Position numbers and translations under genes: made by a program
Notes under the pieces: model-generated
The model's input: the letters and a program-made list of their open reading frames with translations, nothing else
Databases searched by the model: none
What the model was told of the DNA's origin: nothing
Assembly: GCA_964036045.1 (NCBI GenBank)
Contig: OZ038392.1
Span: forward strand, 23,772,090-23,836,089
DNA from: Eutreptiella sp. 'Long Island Sound 2002'
Taxonomy: Eukaryota > Euglenozoa > Euglenophyceae > Eutreptiales > Eutreptiaceae
Length of the DNA: 64,000 nucleotides
Reading direction: 5' to 3'
Shown: one piece after another, positions 9,654 through 18,646 of the stretch
How positions within the stretch are numbered: position 1 is the stretch's first letter
How the letters are laid out: every line of letters starts with the position of its first letter

Positions 9654-9700
9654 CGGGGCCCGGGCCCGACACGGCCCGCCTCCACAACTACTGGTCCCCG
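9651..9700 (+). promoter_or_regulatory. Candidate UGA readthrough signal, LINE-A
   Basis: ORF1 ends in TGA followed by CGG GGC, and ORF2 continues in the same frame without an ATG until 9795. UGA-CGG is a known type II readthrough context of plant viruses. CGGGG at 9654-9658 can pair with CCCCG at 9696-9700. The same CCTGACGGGGC string is present at the equivalent place in LINE-G. Confidence 0.55.
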
Positions 9701-9752
9701 GAAGCCGGGGCCTGCGGAAGCCCACGCCCGCATCAACATCCTCAACGAGCCC

Positions 9753-12248
9753 GTGGTCACCTACGACCCGACCAAGGCCGCCACACTGCAAGCCATGCCC
9801 GGGCCACACCCCCAAGGCGCAGACCTCCTGGGGTTCCTGGAGCAAGCCCTCCGCAGAGCGGACCAGCCCGAACCGGCACCGATCCTGGACACGGAGGGGA
9901 ACAAATATCACGCCCACTGGCAACGGGGGGTGCCCCTCTACCCCGACCTCGGAGTGGATGGTCGCCTCGAAACGTACGAGTGCGTGGGGCCCGGATGGCA
10001 GCTAAACGTGCTACTCACGCACGTCCCATTCGGAAAGAAGACCAAGGACTTCCTGGACACCCTGAGCCTGGCGTACCGCCGCCTCTCCCTCCTGGCACCC
10101 ACCATCATCATAGGCGACCTAATCGCCGCCCCCACGGACAACGACCGCACCGGCCCACCCACAGCCACGGACATAGCTGTCCGGGACGCCATGCACCAAC
10201 TGGGCCTCACCGACCTCACGGCAGGACTCACCGGCACACCCTCCCATTACCCCCACCAAGACGGCACCCACCCCTCCCGCATCGACACGTGCTACCGGGA
10301 CCCAACCACGGTGCGTGTCCACGAGGCAACCTACGGGGACCTCCTGCCCACAGGCACGGGCAACCGACCCCTCTACATCGACCTCATCATCCCCAACCTA
10401 CCCCCACCCGCGGCCACCCTGCCAGACGACACCCTCCCTGCAACACTGCAGTTCCCGGCCGAGAACGACCACGGCGCCTGGCACAGGTGTAATAGAGCCC
10501 TACACGCCATCCTGCGCCGCCCTGATGCGCCAACACTCAGCACCGCCATGCGCCGGGCGGCACAAGCAAGCGGCATGGAGCGCGACACCAGCCACACGGG
10601 AGCACCACCGGACCTCACCCTCCAACAGCTCGTCCATGACATCTGGACCACGAAAGAGGAACTCGCCACCCTGCTAAGCGCCAGCACATCGGAGGCACGA
10701 GACCGGGACGCCCAGCTCCGTGCGCTCCTCACCTCCCGCCGCCACCAACTCCAGGAATGGCACGCCCACCGCATAGCGGCCGCAGCCCAGGAACGCGAAA
10801 GATACGACAGAAACGACACGCCGTACAAGTCCCTGCGGTACGTCAGCCGCATCCTGGAAGACACGGGGCGCCGTACCATCCACGCGGTGCGCACCCCCGA
10901 GGGGGGCCTCACAAACGACCCCGACGCCGTCCTCCAGGCAGTCCTGGACAGCTTCCAGGCACGACACGGGGACGCTCTCCCCGAGCTCGACCCCCACACC
11001 AGAAGCACCATCCGCGAACATGTGCCCAGGTTCTTCAACCTGGAACAGCGACGCGCCATCGGACACGACCCCTTCATCATCTCAGAACTGCGACGCGCCC
11101 TAGACCGCCTGAAGAAGAGGGTCGTGCCCGGCGTCGACGGTTCACCGGCCGAAGCGTACCAACGCCTCACCCTGCCCGTCAGACGCCGCCTGGCAGCCCG
11201 CCTGTGGGACGTCGTCACGGGCGCCACGCCCGTCCCCCCTGAGTGGGCCAACCTGGTCCACCCCCTCTACAAGAAGGGGGAATGGGCGCAGCCGGGGAAC
11301 TGGCGGCCCATAGTCTGCACCACCACCGAAGTCAAGCTGGTGTGGGTGCTCATCCTGGGCCCCATCGCGCCGGCGGTCTTCGCCCACGTGCCCGCCAGCA
11401 TGTGGGGAGCCATGGCCGGCAGGTCCCCCCACGAGGCCATCTTCCTCCAGGACACCGCACTGGACATGAACCCCTACGAGATGATTGTCGCCTCCCTCGA
11501 TCTCCAAGGCGCGTTCCCCCATGCCGCACACCGGCTCCTCACGGAGGTATGGGATGCCATGAGCCTCCCATTCCTATCCTTCATGACCAGGTACATGCAG
11601 ACCCGGCTCTACGCCGTCATCACAGTCGCAGGCCTCACCCCCTGGACCGGCACAGACAGCGGGGTCCCCCAGGGTAGCGCCGAGGGCCCCTTCCTCTACC
11701 TCCTCGTCACCCTACCAGTGGCATTCGAGCTAGCACAGGTATACCCGGGGTACGCCCCATACCCGCTACGGTCCCCCCTCATCAACTTCGCGGACGACAA
11801 CCTCCTAACTACCGCCACCCGCCACCGCGACCCTGAGAATGCAGGGCTACCAACGACCAGCGAGCAAGCGTCCGCCATTCTCCAACTCACCACAACCTAC
11901 CTGGACGCCCACCAGCTCCTACTGAACCCCCGCAAATCGGTCGGGCTAGCCGACACCAGGACCCCCACCACCCACATCCGGAAAGGCGAACCTCTACACC
12001 TGGAGGACACCACAGTCCACCTGGGAGTCACACAGGCCACGCGGCACCACTACATCACACTCCCAAGCAAGTTGAAAGGGCGCCTCGCCCGGCTACCCCA
12101 AATTGCCAGGGGGGACCTCCTGTCTACGCAGGGCCTGGCATACTTCATGGAAGCGGTGCTCAACGCGGCCATCGGGTACCAAGCCCTGCACCTCCCGCAC
12201 CCCGAAGACGCCCTACGCCACGCTCGACAGCAAGTGACGAAGGCTTAG
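9753..12248 (+). CDS. LINE-A ORF2, endonuclease and reverse transcriptase part
   Basis: This is the first part of a LINE polyprotein that nicks target DNA and reverse-transcribes element RNA at the nick. The APE-type endonuclease comes first: a Glu-containing FLEQALR segment, TYECVGPGWQLNVLLTHVPF, PSRIDTCYRD and TGNRPLYIDLI. The usual GDxN motif is changed to GDLIAAPT, suggesting a damaged nuclease. The RT carries WRPIVCTTTEVKLVW, SLDLQGAF, GVPQGSAEGPFLYLL and the catalytic FADD (LINFADDNLLT). A TAG at 12246-12248 replaces the Trp found in LINE-G, and the frame then continues to 12362, where LINE-B is inserted. The open frame really begins at 9654, directly after the ORF1 stop, and has no ATG until 9795. 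Confidence 0.85.
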   Translation: MVTYDPTKAATLQAMPGPHPQGADLLGFLEQALRRADQPEPAPILDTEGNKYHAHWQRGVPLYPDLGVDGRLETYECVGPGWQLNVLLTHVPFGKKTKDFLDTLSLAYRRLSLLAPTIIIGDLIAAPTDNDRTGPPTATDIAVRDAMHQLGLTDLTAGLTGTPSHYPHQDGTHPSRIDTCYRDPTTVRVHEATYGDLLPTGTGNRPLYIDLIIPNLPPPAATLPDDTLPATLQFPAENDHGAWHRCNRALHAILRRPDAPTLSTAMRRAAQASGMERDTSHTGAPPDLTLQQLVHDIWTTKEELATLLSASTSEARDRDAQLRALLTSRRHQLQEWHAHRIAAAAQERERYDRNDTPYKSLRYVSRILEDTGRRTIHAVRTPEGGLTNDPDAVLQAVLDSFQARHGDALPELDPHTRSTIREHVPRFFNLEQRRAIGHDPFIISELRRALDRLKKRVVPGVDGSPAEAYQRLTLPVRRRLAARLWDVVTGATPVPPEWANLVHPLYKKGEWAQPGNWRPIVCTTTEVKLVWVLILGPIAPAVFAHVPASMWGAMAGRSPHEAIFLQDTALDMNPYEMIVASLDLQGAFPHAAHRLLTEVWDAMSLPFLSFMTRYMQTRLYAVITVAGLTPWTGTDSGVPQGSAEGPFLYLLVTLPVAFELAQVYPGYAPYPLRSPLINFADDNLLTTATRHRDPENAGLPTTSEQASAILQLTTTYLDAHQLLLNPRKSVGLADTRTPTTHIRKGEPLHLEDTTVHLGVTQATRHHYITLPSKLKGRLARLPQIARGDLLSTQGLAYFMEAVLNAAIGYQALHLPHPEDALRHARQQVTKA

Positions 12249-12358
12249 GCGCAACACGGAGGCTGGCCCACGTCTTTCCCCAAGGAGGCCATGATGGCCC
12301 ACTGGCGCTACTATGGAGACAATACAGGCGCCCTGGTCGACATGGCCTATGCCAAACA

Positions 12359-12362
12359 CGCA
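12359..12362. repeat. Possible 4-bp target duplication of LINE-B, left copy
   Basis: CGCA at 12359-12362 recurs at 18642-18645, on either side of LINE-B. It is too short to be certain, and removing the insert leaves a 1-nt phase difference in ORF2 of LINE-A. Confidence 0.4.
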
Positions 12363-12545
12363 GGTAGGGTAGGTAGGTAGGTATCTTCGGGAGCTCGGGA
12401 TGCCTCCTTTGACATTGCAGGAAGAAGGTCTTACCAAGGGGACGTCCTGTCCCTCCCACTGCCCTATGTCAGGTGCCTCTTGAGCCGCCCCCGCATGTGC
12501 TTGGGAGGGCATTGTCGCGGCCACCCGGTGCATGTGTCCCAGGTG

Positions 12546-12593
12546 GGAGGGTGTCCCCACATGTGTCCATGGGTAGGGCCACATGCCCCCTCC
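12546..12593 (-). other. Conserved 3' UTR hairpin, LINE-B
   Basis: The minus strand has GGAGGG pairing with CCCTCC and, inside, CATGTG pairing with CACATG. The sequence matches the LINE-A hairpin at 27715-27762 and the pairing pattern matches LINE-G at 60949-60984. It may be the site where the reverse transcriptase recognises its RNA. Confidence 0.6.
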
Positions 12594-12952
12594 TTTGGGC
12601 GGCAGCTCTGGGGGGCTGCCCAGCTGTGTGGGATATCTCTCACCACAAGGGGTATTGCTCCCGCTTGTCTACGGTACGACCGCCTCACCCTTGTGGCTTG
12701 AGTTGCGGGGCCACTCTGCTTGGCAGGTGACCCCCTCCTGGACTGTGTACCGGCTGGCCTGTCACCGGTTGCTTCCATGGCTCCGGGTGACGTTTGCCAT
12801 GGTCCGCGATGCAGCCTGGCCGGGCGCGGACCAGTGGCCTTGGAGTACCGCTCCTGCCACTGGCCCGTTGGGTCGGCTGGGTCGCCCCAGTGCGTCCGAC
12901 CATTGGGGTATTGGTTCTTTCCTGTCCCTTGGCCGCCCTACGTGTGTGCAGT

Positions 12953-13125
12953 GTCCTGGGCCGCTGGGCTCCTGTTCACCGGTGTGCCCGCGTGGTTTGC
13001 TGTGGTGCGTCTGCGGTGCCCTGGGCCAGCTGCCTCCTGTTCACCGGTGTGCTCGCTCGGTGTGTTGTGTTGCATGTGCGGTGTCCTGGGCCACTGGGCT
13101 CCTGTTCACCGGTGTGCGTGCTGTG
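12953..13125 (-). repeat. 65-bp minisatellite in the LINE-B 3' UTR (short array)
   Basis: About three units, each with CACCGGTG and GGCCCAGGAC on the minus strand, match the longer array of LINE-A at 26397-27373. The array is shorter here, so copy number varies within the family. Confidence 0.75.
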
Positions 13126-13175
13126 TGCGGTGCGCGTGTGCCATGGGTGGTTGTGTCCCTCTTCCTCCCCCCCTA

Positions 13176-13270
13176 ATTTTCGTTTTTTTTTTTTTACTTG
13201 TTTTTTTTTTTTTTACCTGTTTTTTTTTTTTTTTTTTGGAAAAAAAAAAGAAAAAACAAAAAAAGGGAAA
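13176..13270. repeat. Poly(T) and poly(A) tracts
   Basis: Three T-runs are followed by A-runs. They correspond to the A-rich tracts at 26270-26336 in LINE-A, so they are internal 3' UTR homopolymers and not the true 3' tail of the element. Confidence 0.8.
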
Positions 13271-13421
13271 AACAGGGGCGCGCGTACACTGCAGGCACAG
13301 GCACGGGCAGCTGTTGCGGCGGTGCAATAGCGTTGTGTCCTCTGGCGTGTGTCGTCGGTGCTGTGGCGGCGGTCGCGCCCCAGGGGTGCGGCTCGCGTGT
13401 CCTGATGTACACGGGTATGGG

Positions 13422-13799
13422 TCAGGGTGGGTTTGGTTAGGTGTCTCTTTGCTTCTGGTGCTGGCTGGTTAGGCGGCTGTGTGGGCTGTGGCTGTGGGCT
13501 GTGTCTACGTATTTCCCTCAGCGGGCCTGGTTTGGAGTCAAGGGTTGACGGTTTCGGGGTGTGGCTCGGGTTTGATTCGTGTTCGGGCTTCGGCTCGATT
13601 TTGGCTTGGGTCAGGGTGGGTTTGGTGAGGTGTCTCTTTGCTTCTGGAGCTGGCTGGTTAGGCGGCTGTGTGGGCTGTGGGTGTGGGCTGTGGTTTCGGT
13701 GTTCCCTCGGCGGGCTTGGTTAGGAGTCAAGGGTTAGCGGTTTTGGGGTGTGGCTCGGGTTTGATTTGTGCTTGGGTTCTGGCTCGGTTAGGCGGTTGT
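13422..13799 (-). repeat. 189-bp tandem duplication in the LINE-B 3' UTR
   Basis: The segment 13422-13610 is followed by a diverged second copy 13611-13799. Both begin TCAGGGTGGGTTTGG and contain GTGTCTCTTTGCTTCTGG. LINE-A has only one unit at the corresponding place (about 25936-26125). Confidence 0.8.
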
Positions 13800-14538
13800 G
13801 CGGGGCCGGGCGTGTGGGTAGCGGCGTCCACGGGGTCGTGCGCCCGAGGCGAGTGCGGGGTGGTGCGTGCGGGCCGGCCAGTGGCCGGTGGCCTCACTGG
13901 GAGTCCCACACGGAGGGGTCGACGGGCGTTCCGGGGGCGTACGCAGCGTGCAGGTTGGGCAGTAGCAGGCGCACGTGCAGGGCGTCGGCGTGCCCGATGA
14001 GGACCTCACTGAGGACCGAGGGGTTGGCGGCAAGCAGTATGCGATGCCCGGGAGGGGTGGCGGCGAGGAGCGGGAGGATGTCCGCGGCCCGCGACGTGGG
14101 GGCGAACACGACGTGTGCCGGGTGCGGCCCCGGGGGCGGTGCCGGGGGGAGCGGGACCACAGGACGGCGGTCTACTGTGAGGTGCCAAGTGGCGCGATGG
14201 TGGAGGAGCCGGACTAGGGCGATGCTGTGGCGCAGTGTGTGGGGCTGGGTGCTGGGCGGAGTGGGGACGTGCGGCGGAAGGGGGGGGGGGGTGGCGTGGG
14301 AGGGGGCACGGCGAAGGAGTGAAGCCAGCGACGTGTGTGTCGTGCTGAAGGTGGAGAGGAGCCCACGGTAGCGGGCCTGGGTTTGGCGTCTTTGCGCGTA
14401 GTGGTGCTCGTTGTCGTGTGTGTTGGCTTCCTTCGGCGTCCGGTTCGTTTGGTGACTTCTGGGCGGGGCCTGGCGTGGCGCCCCGTGGAGGTGGTTTGCT
14501 GGGTAATGGGTTAGATGGCGGCGCCGCTGGCCGGGGGG
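13800..14538. other. LINE-B sequence downstream of ORF5
   Basis: This belongs to LINE-B and has no separate gene that can be supported. Part of it may encode the C-terminal tail of ORF5 or the start of the 3' UTR. The GC content is very high and every frame stays open for long stretches. Confidence 0.3.
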
Positions 14539-15357
14539 TCAGGCGCGTCGTGTTGTGTGGCACGCAGGGCTCCTGGGGTGCTGTGGGTGTCGCCAGTGTC
14601 GGTGCGCCGACGCTTGTGGGGTGGTGAGGGGGTGTGTGCGTGCGGGCCTGGGCTTTGGGTGATGTCCCACAGGCGGATGCCGTCTCGCTGCGTTTTCTTG
14701 GAGGGTCCCCCGCAGGCGCCTGAGGACATACGGGTGGTCCTGGGGCGCGGGGAGGTTGCGGGGGTGGACTCCCAGGGGGTGGAGCGCATCGGCCAGCATG
14801 GCTTCCCATGCGGCCTGCGGCATCCACTCCCCCTCCGGCCGGAGGCGGCAGTTCTCCACCGACCCCTTGCGGGGCCGATGGACCAGGCCCTCGAGGGAGG
14901 GCTCTCCCCGGGCCCACTTCCGCAGCTCCCAGAGCTGCGTGTGGGTCCAGCGCTGCCACCACTGTTCCTGGGCGGGCCTGCGGTCTTGGGCGGAGGAGTG
15001 GGCGTGGGTGGGTGTGACGTGGTCGTGGGGACCGGCGGCGGTGGCGGGCCTGGGGGATTCCTCGTAGTCCTGTTCCGTGGGGGTGCGTGGGGAGTGGGGG
15101 TGCACGCAGATGTGGACCCGCGGGTGTGCGTGTACGGTCTCCGCCTCGGGGTTGGGCGGGGATTCGCGGCGGCGGCGGTAGTCGGGCATGCGTTGCATGT
15201 GGGCTGTCATGGAGGGCCGGTAGGGGGGCGGGGACGCTGCTGGTGGACCCTGGCGTTGTTCTGGCTTGGTCGGGAGCCGTGCGTGGGCCTGGGGTGCGGG
15301 CTTTGTGAGGTGGCGGGACGAGGTGCGTCGCGCTTCGGATGCGGCGCGCTCCGCCAT
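14539..15357 (-). CDS. LINE-B ORF5: protein with conserved MPQAAWEA domain
   Basis: A 272-residue frame beginning MAERAASEARRTSS; the frame stays open upstream, where the codons DVLYDI and ARRQQRPARRPP are conserved with LINE-A. After a basic, Pro-rich first half comes a compact domain (about residues 135-200): WELRKWARGEPSLEGL, then MPQAAWEAMLADALHPLG. The same domain closes ORF5 of LINE-A and of LINE-G, the latter being otherwise very different, which argues for a selected protein. No known family is recognised and no catalytic motif is seen. The many Arg residues would suit RNA binding, which is an inference only. Confidence 0.55.
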   Translation of the reverse strand: MAERAASEARRTSSRHLTKPAPQAHARLPTKPEQRQGPPAASPPPYRPSMTAHMQRMPDYRRRRESPPNPEAETVHAHPRVHICVHPHSPRTPTEQDYEESPRPATAAGPHDHVTPTHAHSSAQDRRPAQEQWWQRWTHTQLWELRKWARGEPSLEGLVHRPRKGSVENCRLRPEGEWMPQAAWEAMLADALHPLGVHPRNLPAPQDHPYVLRRLRGTLQENAARRHPPVGHHPKPRPARTHPLTTPQASAHRHWRHPQHPRSPACHTTRRA

Positions 15358-15954
15358 GAAGGTGGTGGCGGTGGCGTCGGTGACGGTGGGGGGGCGCCGC
15401 GCTGGGCGCTGCTGCCTTCGGGCCTGGGACGGCTGGGGCCGGATGTCGTAGAGGACGTCCTCGGGGGGCCGGGCTCGCGCTGCCGTCGTGACGCCGGGTT
15501 TGGGCTTGGGTTTGGGCTTGGCTGCTGGTTGACCCTTGGGTTTGGGTGGCCGTTTGGCGGCGGTCTTGGGCGTCGGCTGGGTCGTGGGTGTGGGCTTCGT
15601 CGGGGCGTGGGCCTTGGCGGCGGCGGGGCTGCTCGCGGTGGGGGCGGGTTTGGAGGCCCGTTTGGGAGGTGTCCCCCGCGGCCTGGGGGGTGGAGTGCTG
15701 GATGAGGACGTGGTGGTGGTGGTGGATGAGGTGGTCGTGGTGGTGGAGGTTGTGGAGTCCGAGGCGGAGGAGAGGGCTGTGGGAGACGGCGAAGGGTCCT
15801 GGGCCTCGGGGGCGGGCGTATGATGCTGGGTCCTGTAAGTAGCGAGAACGAGGGTGCAGGTTCGGGCATCGGGCGTGTGCGCGCGTTTTCCCTGGTGATC
15901 CGTGCGTGCTGGTGCTGGCGTGGCGGCGTTGTCTCGGCTGCGCGGGCACCTGGG
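15358..15954 (-). other. LINE-B Pro/Ala/Lys-rich segment between ORF4 and ORF5
   Basis: Extremely GC-rich, with open frames in several phases. Part of it probably codes for the N-terminal half of ORF5, since the frame of ORF5 is open upstream of its first ATG. No domain is recognised. Confidence 0.35.
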
Positions 15955-18175
15955 TTACCCGGGGGCTGGCCATATCTGCTCCAGGACGTGCGGGTGTGTT
16001 TGCTGGAGGTAGTCGAGGGTCTGGAAGAAGCATCGCTGGATGCCGTGCATGTCCTCCTCTGTGAGGTGGGGGTAGTTTTGGGTGGGGGTGTGGGGAGCCG
16101 TCCACAGCAGCGTCATGAGGCGGGCTGCCACCATGTACGGGCATAGTTGTAGGGTGGTGGGGCGTTGGGGGTGTGGGTCCCCTGCGGTTCGGGGGGGCTT
16201 CCCTCTGCTGGGGGCGCAGCGTGACCACCCACACCCATCGGTCCGTGGGGATCCCCCAGGTCCGTTGGGTCCACTTGGCGAGGCAATACATCGCCCTACC
16301 AAGGCTCTGGTAGCCGCTGCGGATGGATAGCAGCGTGTCCAGGGATTTGGGTTCCCACGTGCCCCAGATGTGGGGGTCGTCCGGGTCGTCCCCCTTGGCG
16401 TACGTGTCGAGGCCTGGGTTGTGTGTGTGGGGGGTGTAGTCGGCGGGGAGGAGGGAGTCGGTGCCGTGTACCACCCAGTGGTCTGTGGGTGCGTCGTAGG
16501 TGGTCGTGGAGAGGGTGTAGTGCAGATTGTACTTGAGGGTCATGTACGTGGAGGGGGCTGGCTGCTGCTCGTCGGGGGTGGGGATGTCCCCCGGGACGTG
16601 GTGCCGGAAGTTGCTCAGGGAGGCCATCCGGGCTACCCACGTTTCCCGCTCCCACTCTTTGGTGCTGTCGGGGGTGGCGTCGGGTGGGGGGTGGGCCATG
16701 TCGGGCTCGTGATAGCGGGTGCGGCCCTTGGTGCCCACCCGCCACGGCACGGGGTGTCCGACCAGGTGTCGCCCCCAGTCGATGGGGGGCACCCAGATCC
16801 GGCTCCCCGTGGGGGGCGGGCTCTCGCCGTCTGGGGTGGCGCGCGGGGGGCGCTCGTGTCGGGCGACGTGGAGGAAGGCGTCGAAGAGGAAGTCTCTGAC
16901 GCCTTCCCCCAGGGGGGCCGCCTGGACCAGGGTGGCCGCCCGGATGGGGGTGCTGGTGCCGGAGGTGCGGAGGTACAGCACGACGTCCTGTTCCCCGAGT
17001 CCCCGGAGGTGCTGCCGTACCGCTGCGGGGTTGTGTAGGGCGTAGGGTTCGGCCGGTGCGGCGACTGGTGGTGCGGGGTGTGATGGGAGGGGTGGTGTGG
17101 GTTGGGGGGGGTGGTCATCGTTGTGTCGCGTGGGGTCCGGTGATGGGGTCTCTTGTGGCGGTCGCGGGAGGGGGGATTCGCGGTGGCGTGTGTCGGCGGG
17201 GGTATCGACGTCGATTGGCTGGTGCTGGCTGCCGCGTGGTGTGTCCGTGGCCTGGTCTCGGGGGGGGGCGGGGGGGGGTGGTGTGGGGGTGGCGCTGTTG
17301 GTGGTGGGGGGGGCGGGGGTGGGTGTTGTGCTGGCTGGGGGTCTGGGCGTCCCTGTGGGTCGCGTGGGTGTTGCGTGTGTGCGCCGTGCGGCCCTTGCGG
17401 TTCTTGACTGGTTGTGGTGCCGGGGTGTGGGTGGGAGGCGGCCGCATGAGCGTCCCGGTGGGGCTGTGGTCTGTATGTAATGGGTGGCTGCTGGTGGATG
17501 GTGCTCGCTTGTATGGGGTGTGGGTGGGGGGGCTGCTGATGGTGGTGGGGTGGGGGGGGCGGGGGTGGGTGTTGTGCCGGCTGGGGGTCCGGGCGTCCCT
17601 GTGTGTCGTGTGGGTGTTGCGTGTGTGCGCCGTGTGGCCCTTGCGGTTCTTGACTGGTTGTGGTGCCGGGGTGTGGGTGGGAGGCGGCCGCATGAGCCCC
17701 CGGGTGGGGCTGTGGTCCGTATGTGATGGGTGGCTGCTGGTGGATGGTGCTCGCTGGTATGGGGTGTGGGTGGGGGGGCTGTTGGTGGTGGTGGGGCGCT
17801 TCTACTAGGCCCTGGTGTTGCTGGTGTGCGTGCGCGGCTCCTCGCGGGTCCATGGGGGTGTACCGTGGCTCGTATGTCGTGGGCCCGTGTAGCGGGGGCG
17901 GTGGGTGGTGCTGGATCGCGTGGTGGTGGTGTGGAGGGTGTGCCGGTTGTGTGTCGTACCCCGGCGTTGGTGGGTGTGGTGGCAGGGGCTGGTGGTGGTG
18001 GGATACGTGATGGTGTGATGCGGTGACGTGCGCTATGTGGGGTGGGTGGTTCGCGGGGCCTGGTTGTGCTGGGGCGTGGTGGGGATGTAGCTGGTGGGGG
18101 TCGCTGTAGCTTGGGGGCATTAGGGGGTAGGGGTTGGGAGGGACGGGGGCGTGGTGGTGGTGTTGGTGGTGCCAT
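15955..18175 (-). CDS. LINE-B ORF4: Ulp1/C48-like cysteine protease candidate
   Basis: The frame starts at ATG 18175 (MAPPTPPPRPRPSQ), runs through about 370 Pro/His/Thr-rich residues and an acidic hydrophobic motif (QPIDVD), and then enters a folded domain. That domain contains LHNPAAVRQHLRGLGEQD, RIWVPPIDWGRHLVG, KYNLHYTL (candidate catalytic His), HWVVHGTDSLL (candidate Asp), LAKWTQRTWGIPTDRWVW and TTLQLCPYMVAAR (Gln and candidate Cys). The order H, D, Q, C fits Ulp1/C48 enzymes, which remove SUMO-type modifiers. The Cys part is in another phase; the change of phase lies at a run of seven C (minus strand) at 16191-16197, also present in LINE-A. The frame ends at 15955. LINE-B keeps all candidate catalytic residues. 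Homology is suggested by motif order only. Confidence 0.5.
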
Positions 18176-18609
18176 GTCCCCTGGCTCTGCGCGTATGGTG
18201 GTCCTGGCATGGTGTGGACGTGTGTGGGCGGTGGTGGCTGACTGGGCTGCAGGGGGTGGGTGCTGCGGTACGGTGGTGGTGGTGGGCGCTGGCGATGGCG
18301 GTGTTGTTGGTGTGCCCCGGGGGTCTGGGCGTGGGGTGGTGCGGTGTGGCCGGACCCGGGCCTTGGTCGGGGCGTCGCGCCCTGCTGGTGGGCGCGTTGG
18401 CGGGCCCCCTGACCTGTCTTGGTCTTCTTGGCCTGGTGGGTGTCGGGGGCGGGTGAACCCCCCTGTCCCTGTGGGGGCGACGGGGAGCGGGCGTGCCAGC
18501 GGTGTGCCTCTTGGAGGCTCGTCTTGAGGCCTCTGACGTAGGTTTCCTGGTTTGTGAGGCCCATCCGCGTGGCGGTGGCCTCGTCGGGGGCGGCCAGGTG
18601 GGCGTCCCG

Positions 18610-18641
18610 AAAAGACGCCCAGCCCTCCGGGGGCGTCTTTT
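18610..18641. repeat. 10-bp inverted repeat at the 5' junction of LINE-B
   Basis: AAAAGACGCC at 18610-18619 and GGCGTCTTTT at 18632-18641 are perfect inverted copies, and the outer arm ends exactly at the LINE-B/LINE-A junction. This looks like a fold-back or template jump at the end of reverse transcription. Confidence 0.65.
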
Positions 18642-18646
18642 CGCAC

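Larger units (their letters stand above)
12363..18641 (-). mobile_element. LINE-B: inverted 5'-truncated copy of the LINE-A family
   Basis: A 6.3-kb insert inside ORF2 of LINE-A, read on the minus strand. Its 3' end is at 12363, where a (GGTA)n run is the complement of the (CTAC)n tail of the family. The 3' UTR hairpin, the 65-bp repeats, ORF5 and ORF4 follow in the order seen in LINE-A. It begins inside ORF3 at 18641. It has fewer lesions than LINE-A in the protease-like gene. A 10-bp inverted repeat touches its 5' junction. Confidence 0.85.

Noticed and set aside
13106-13412. Short Lys/Phe-rich frames
   Set aside because: By-products of the poly(T)/poly(A) tracts in LINE-B.
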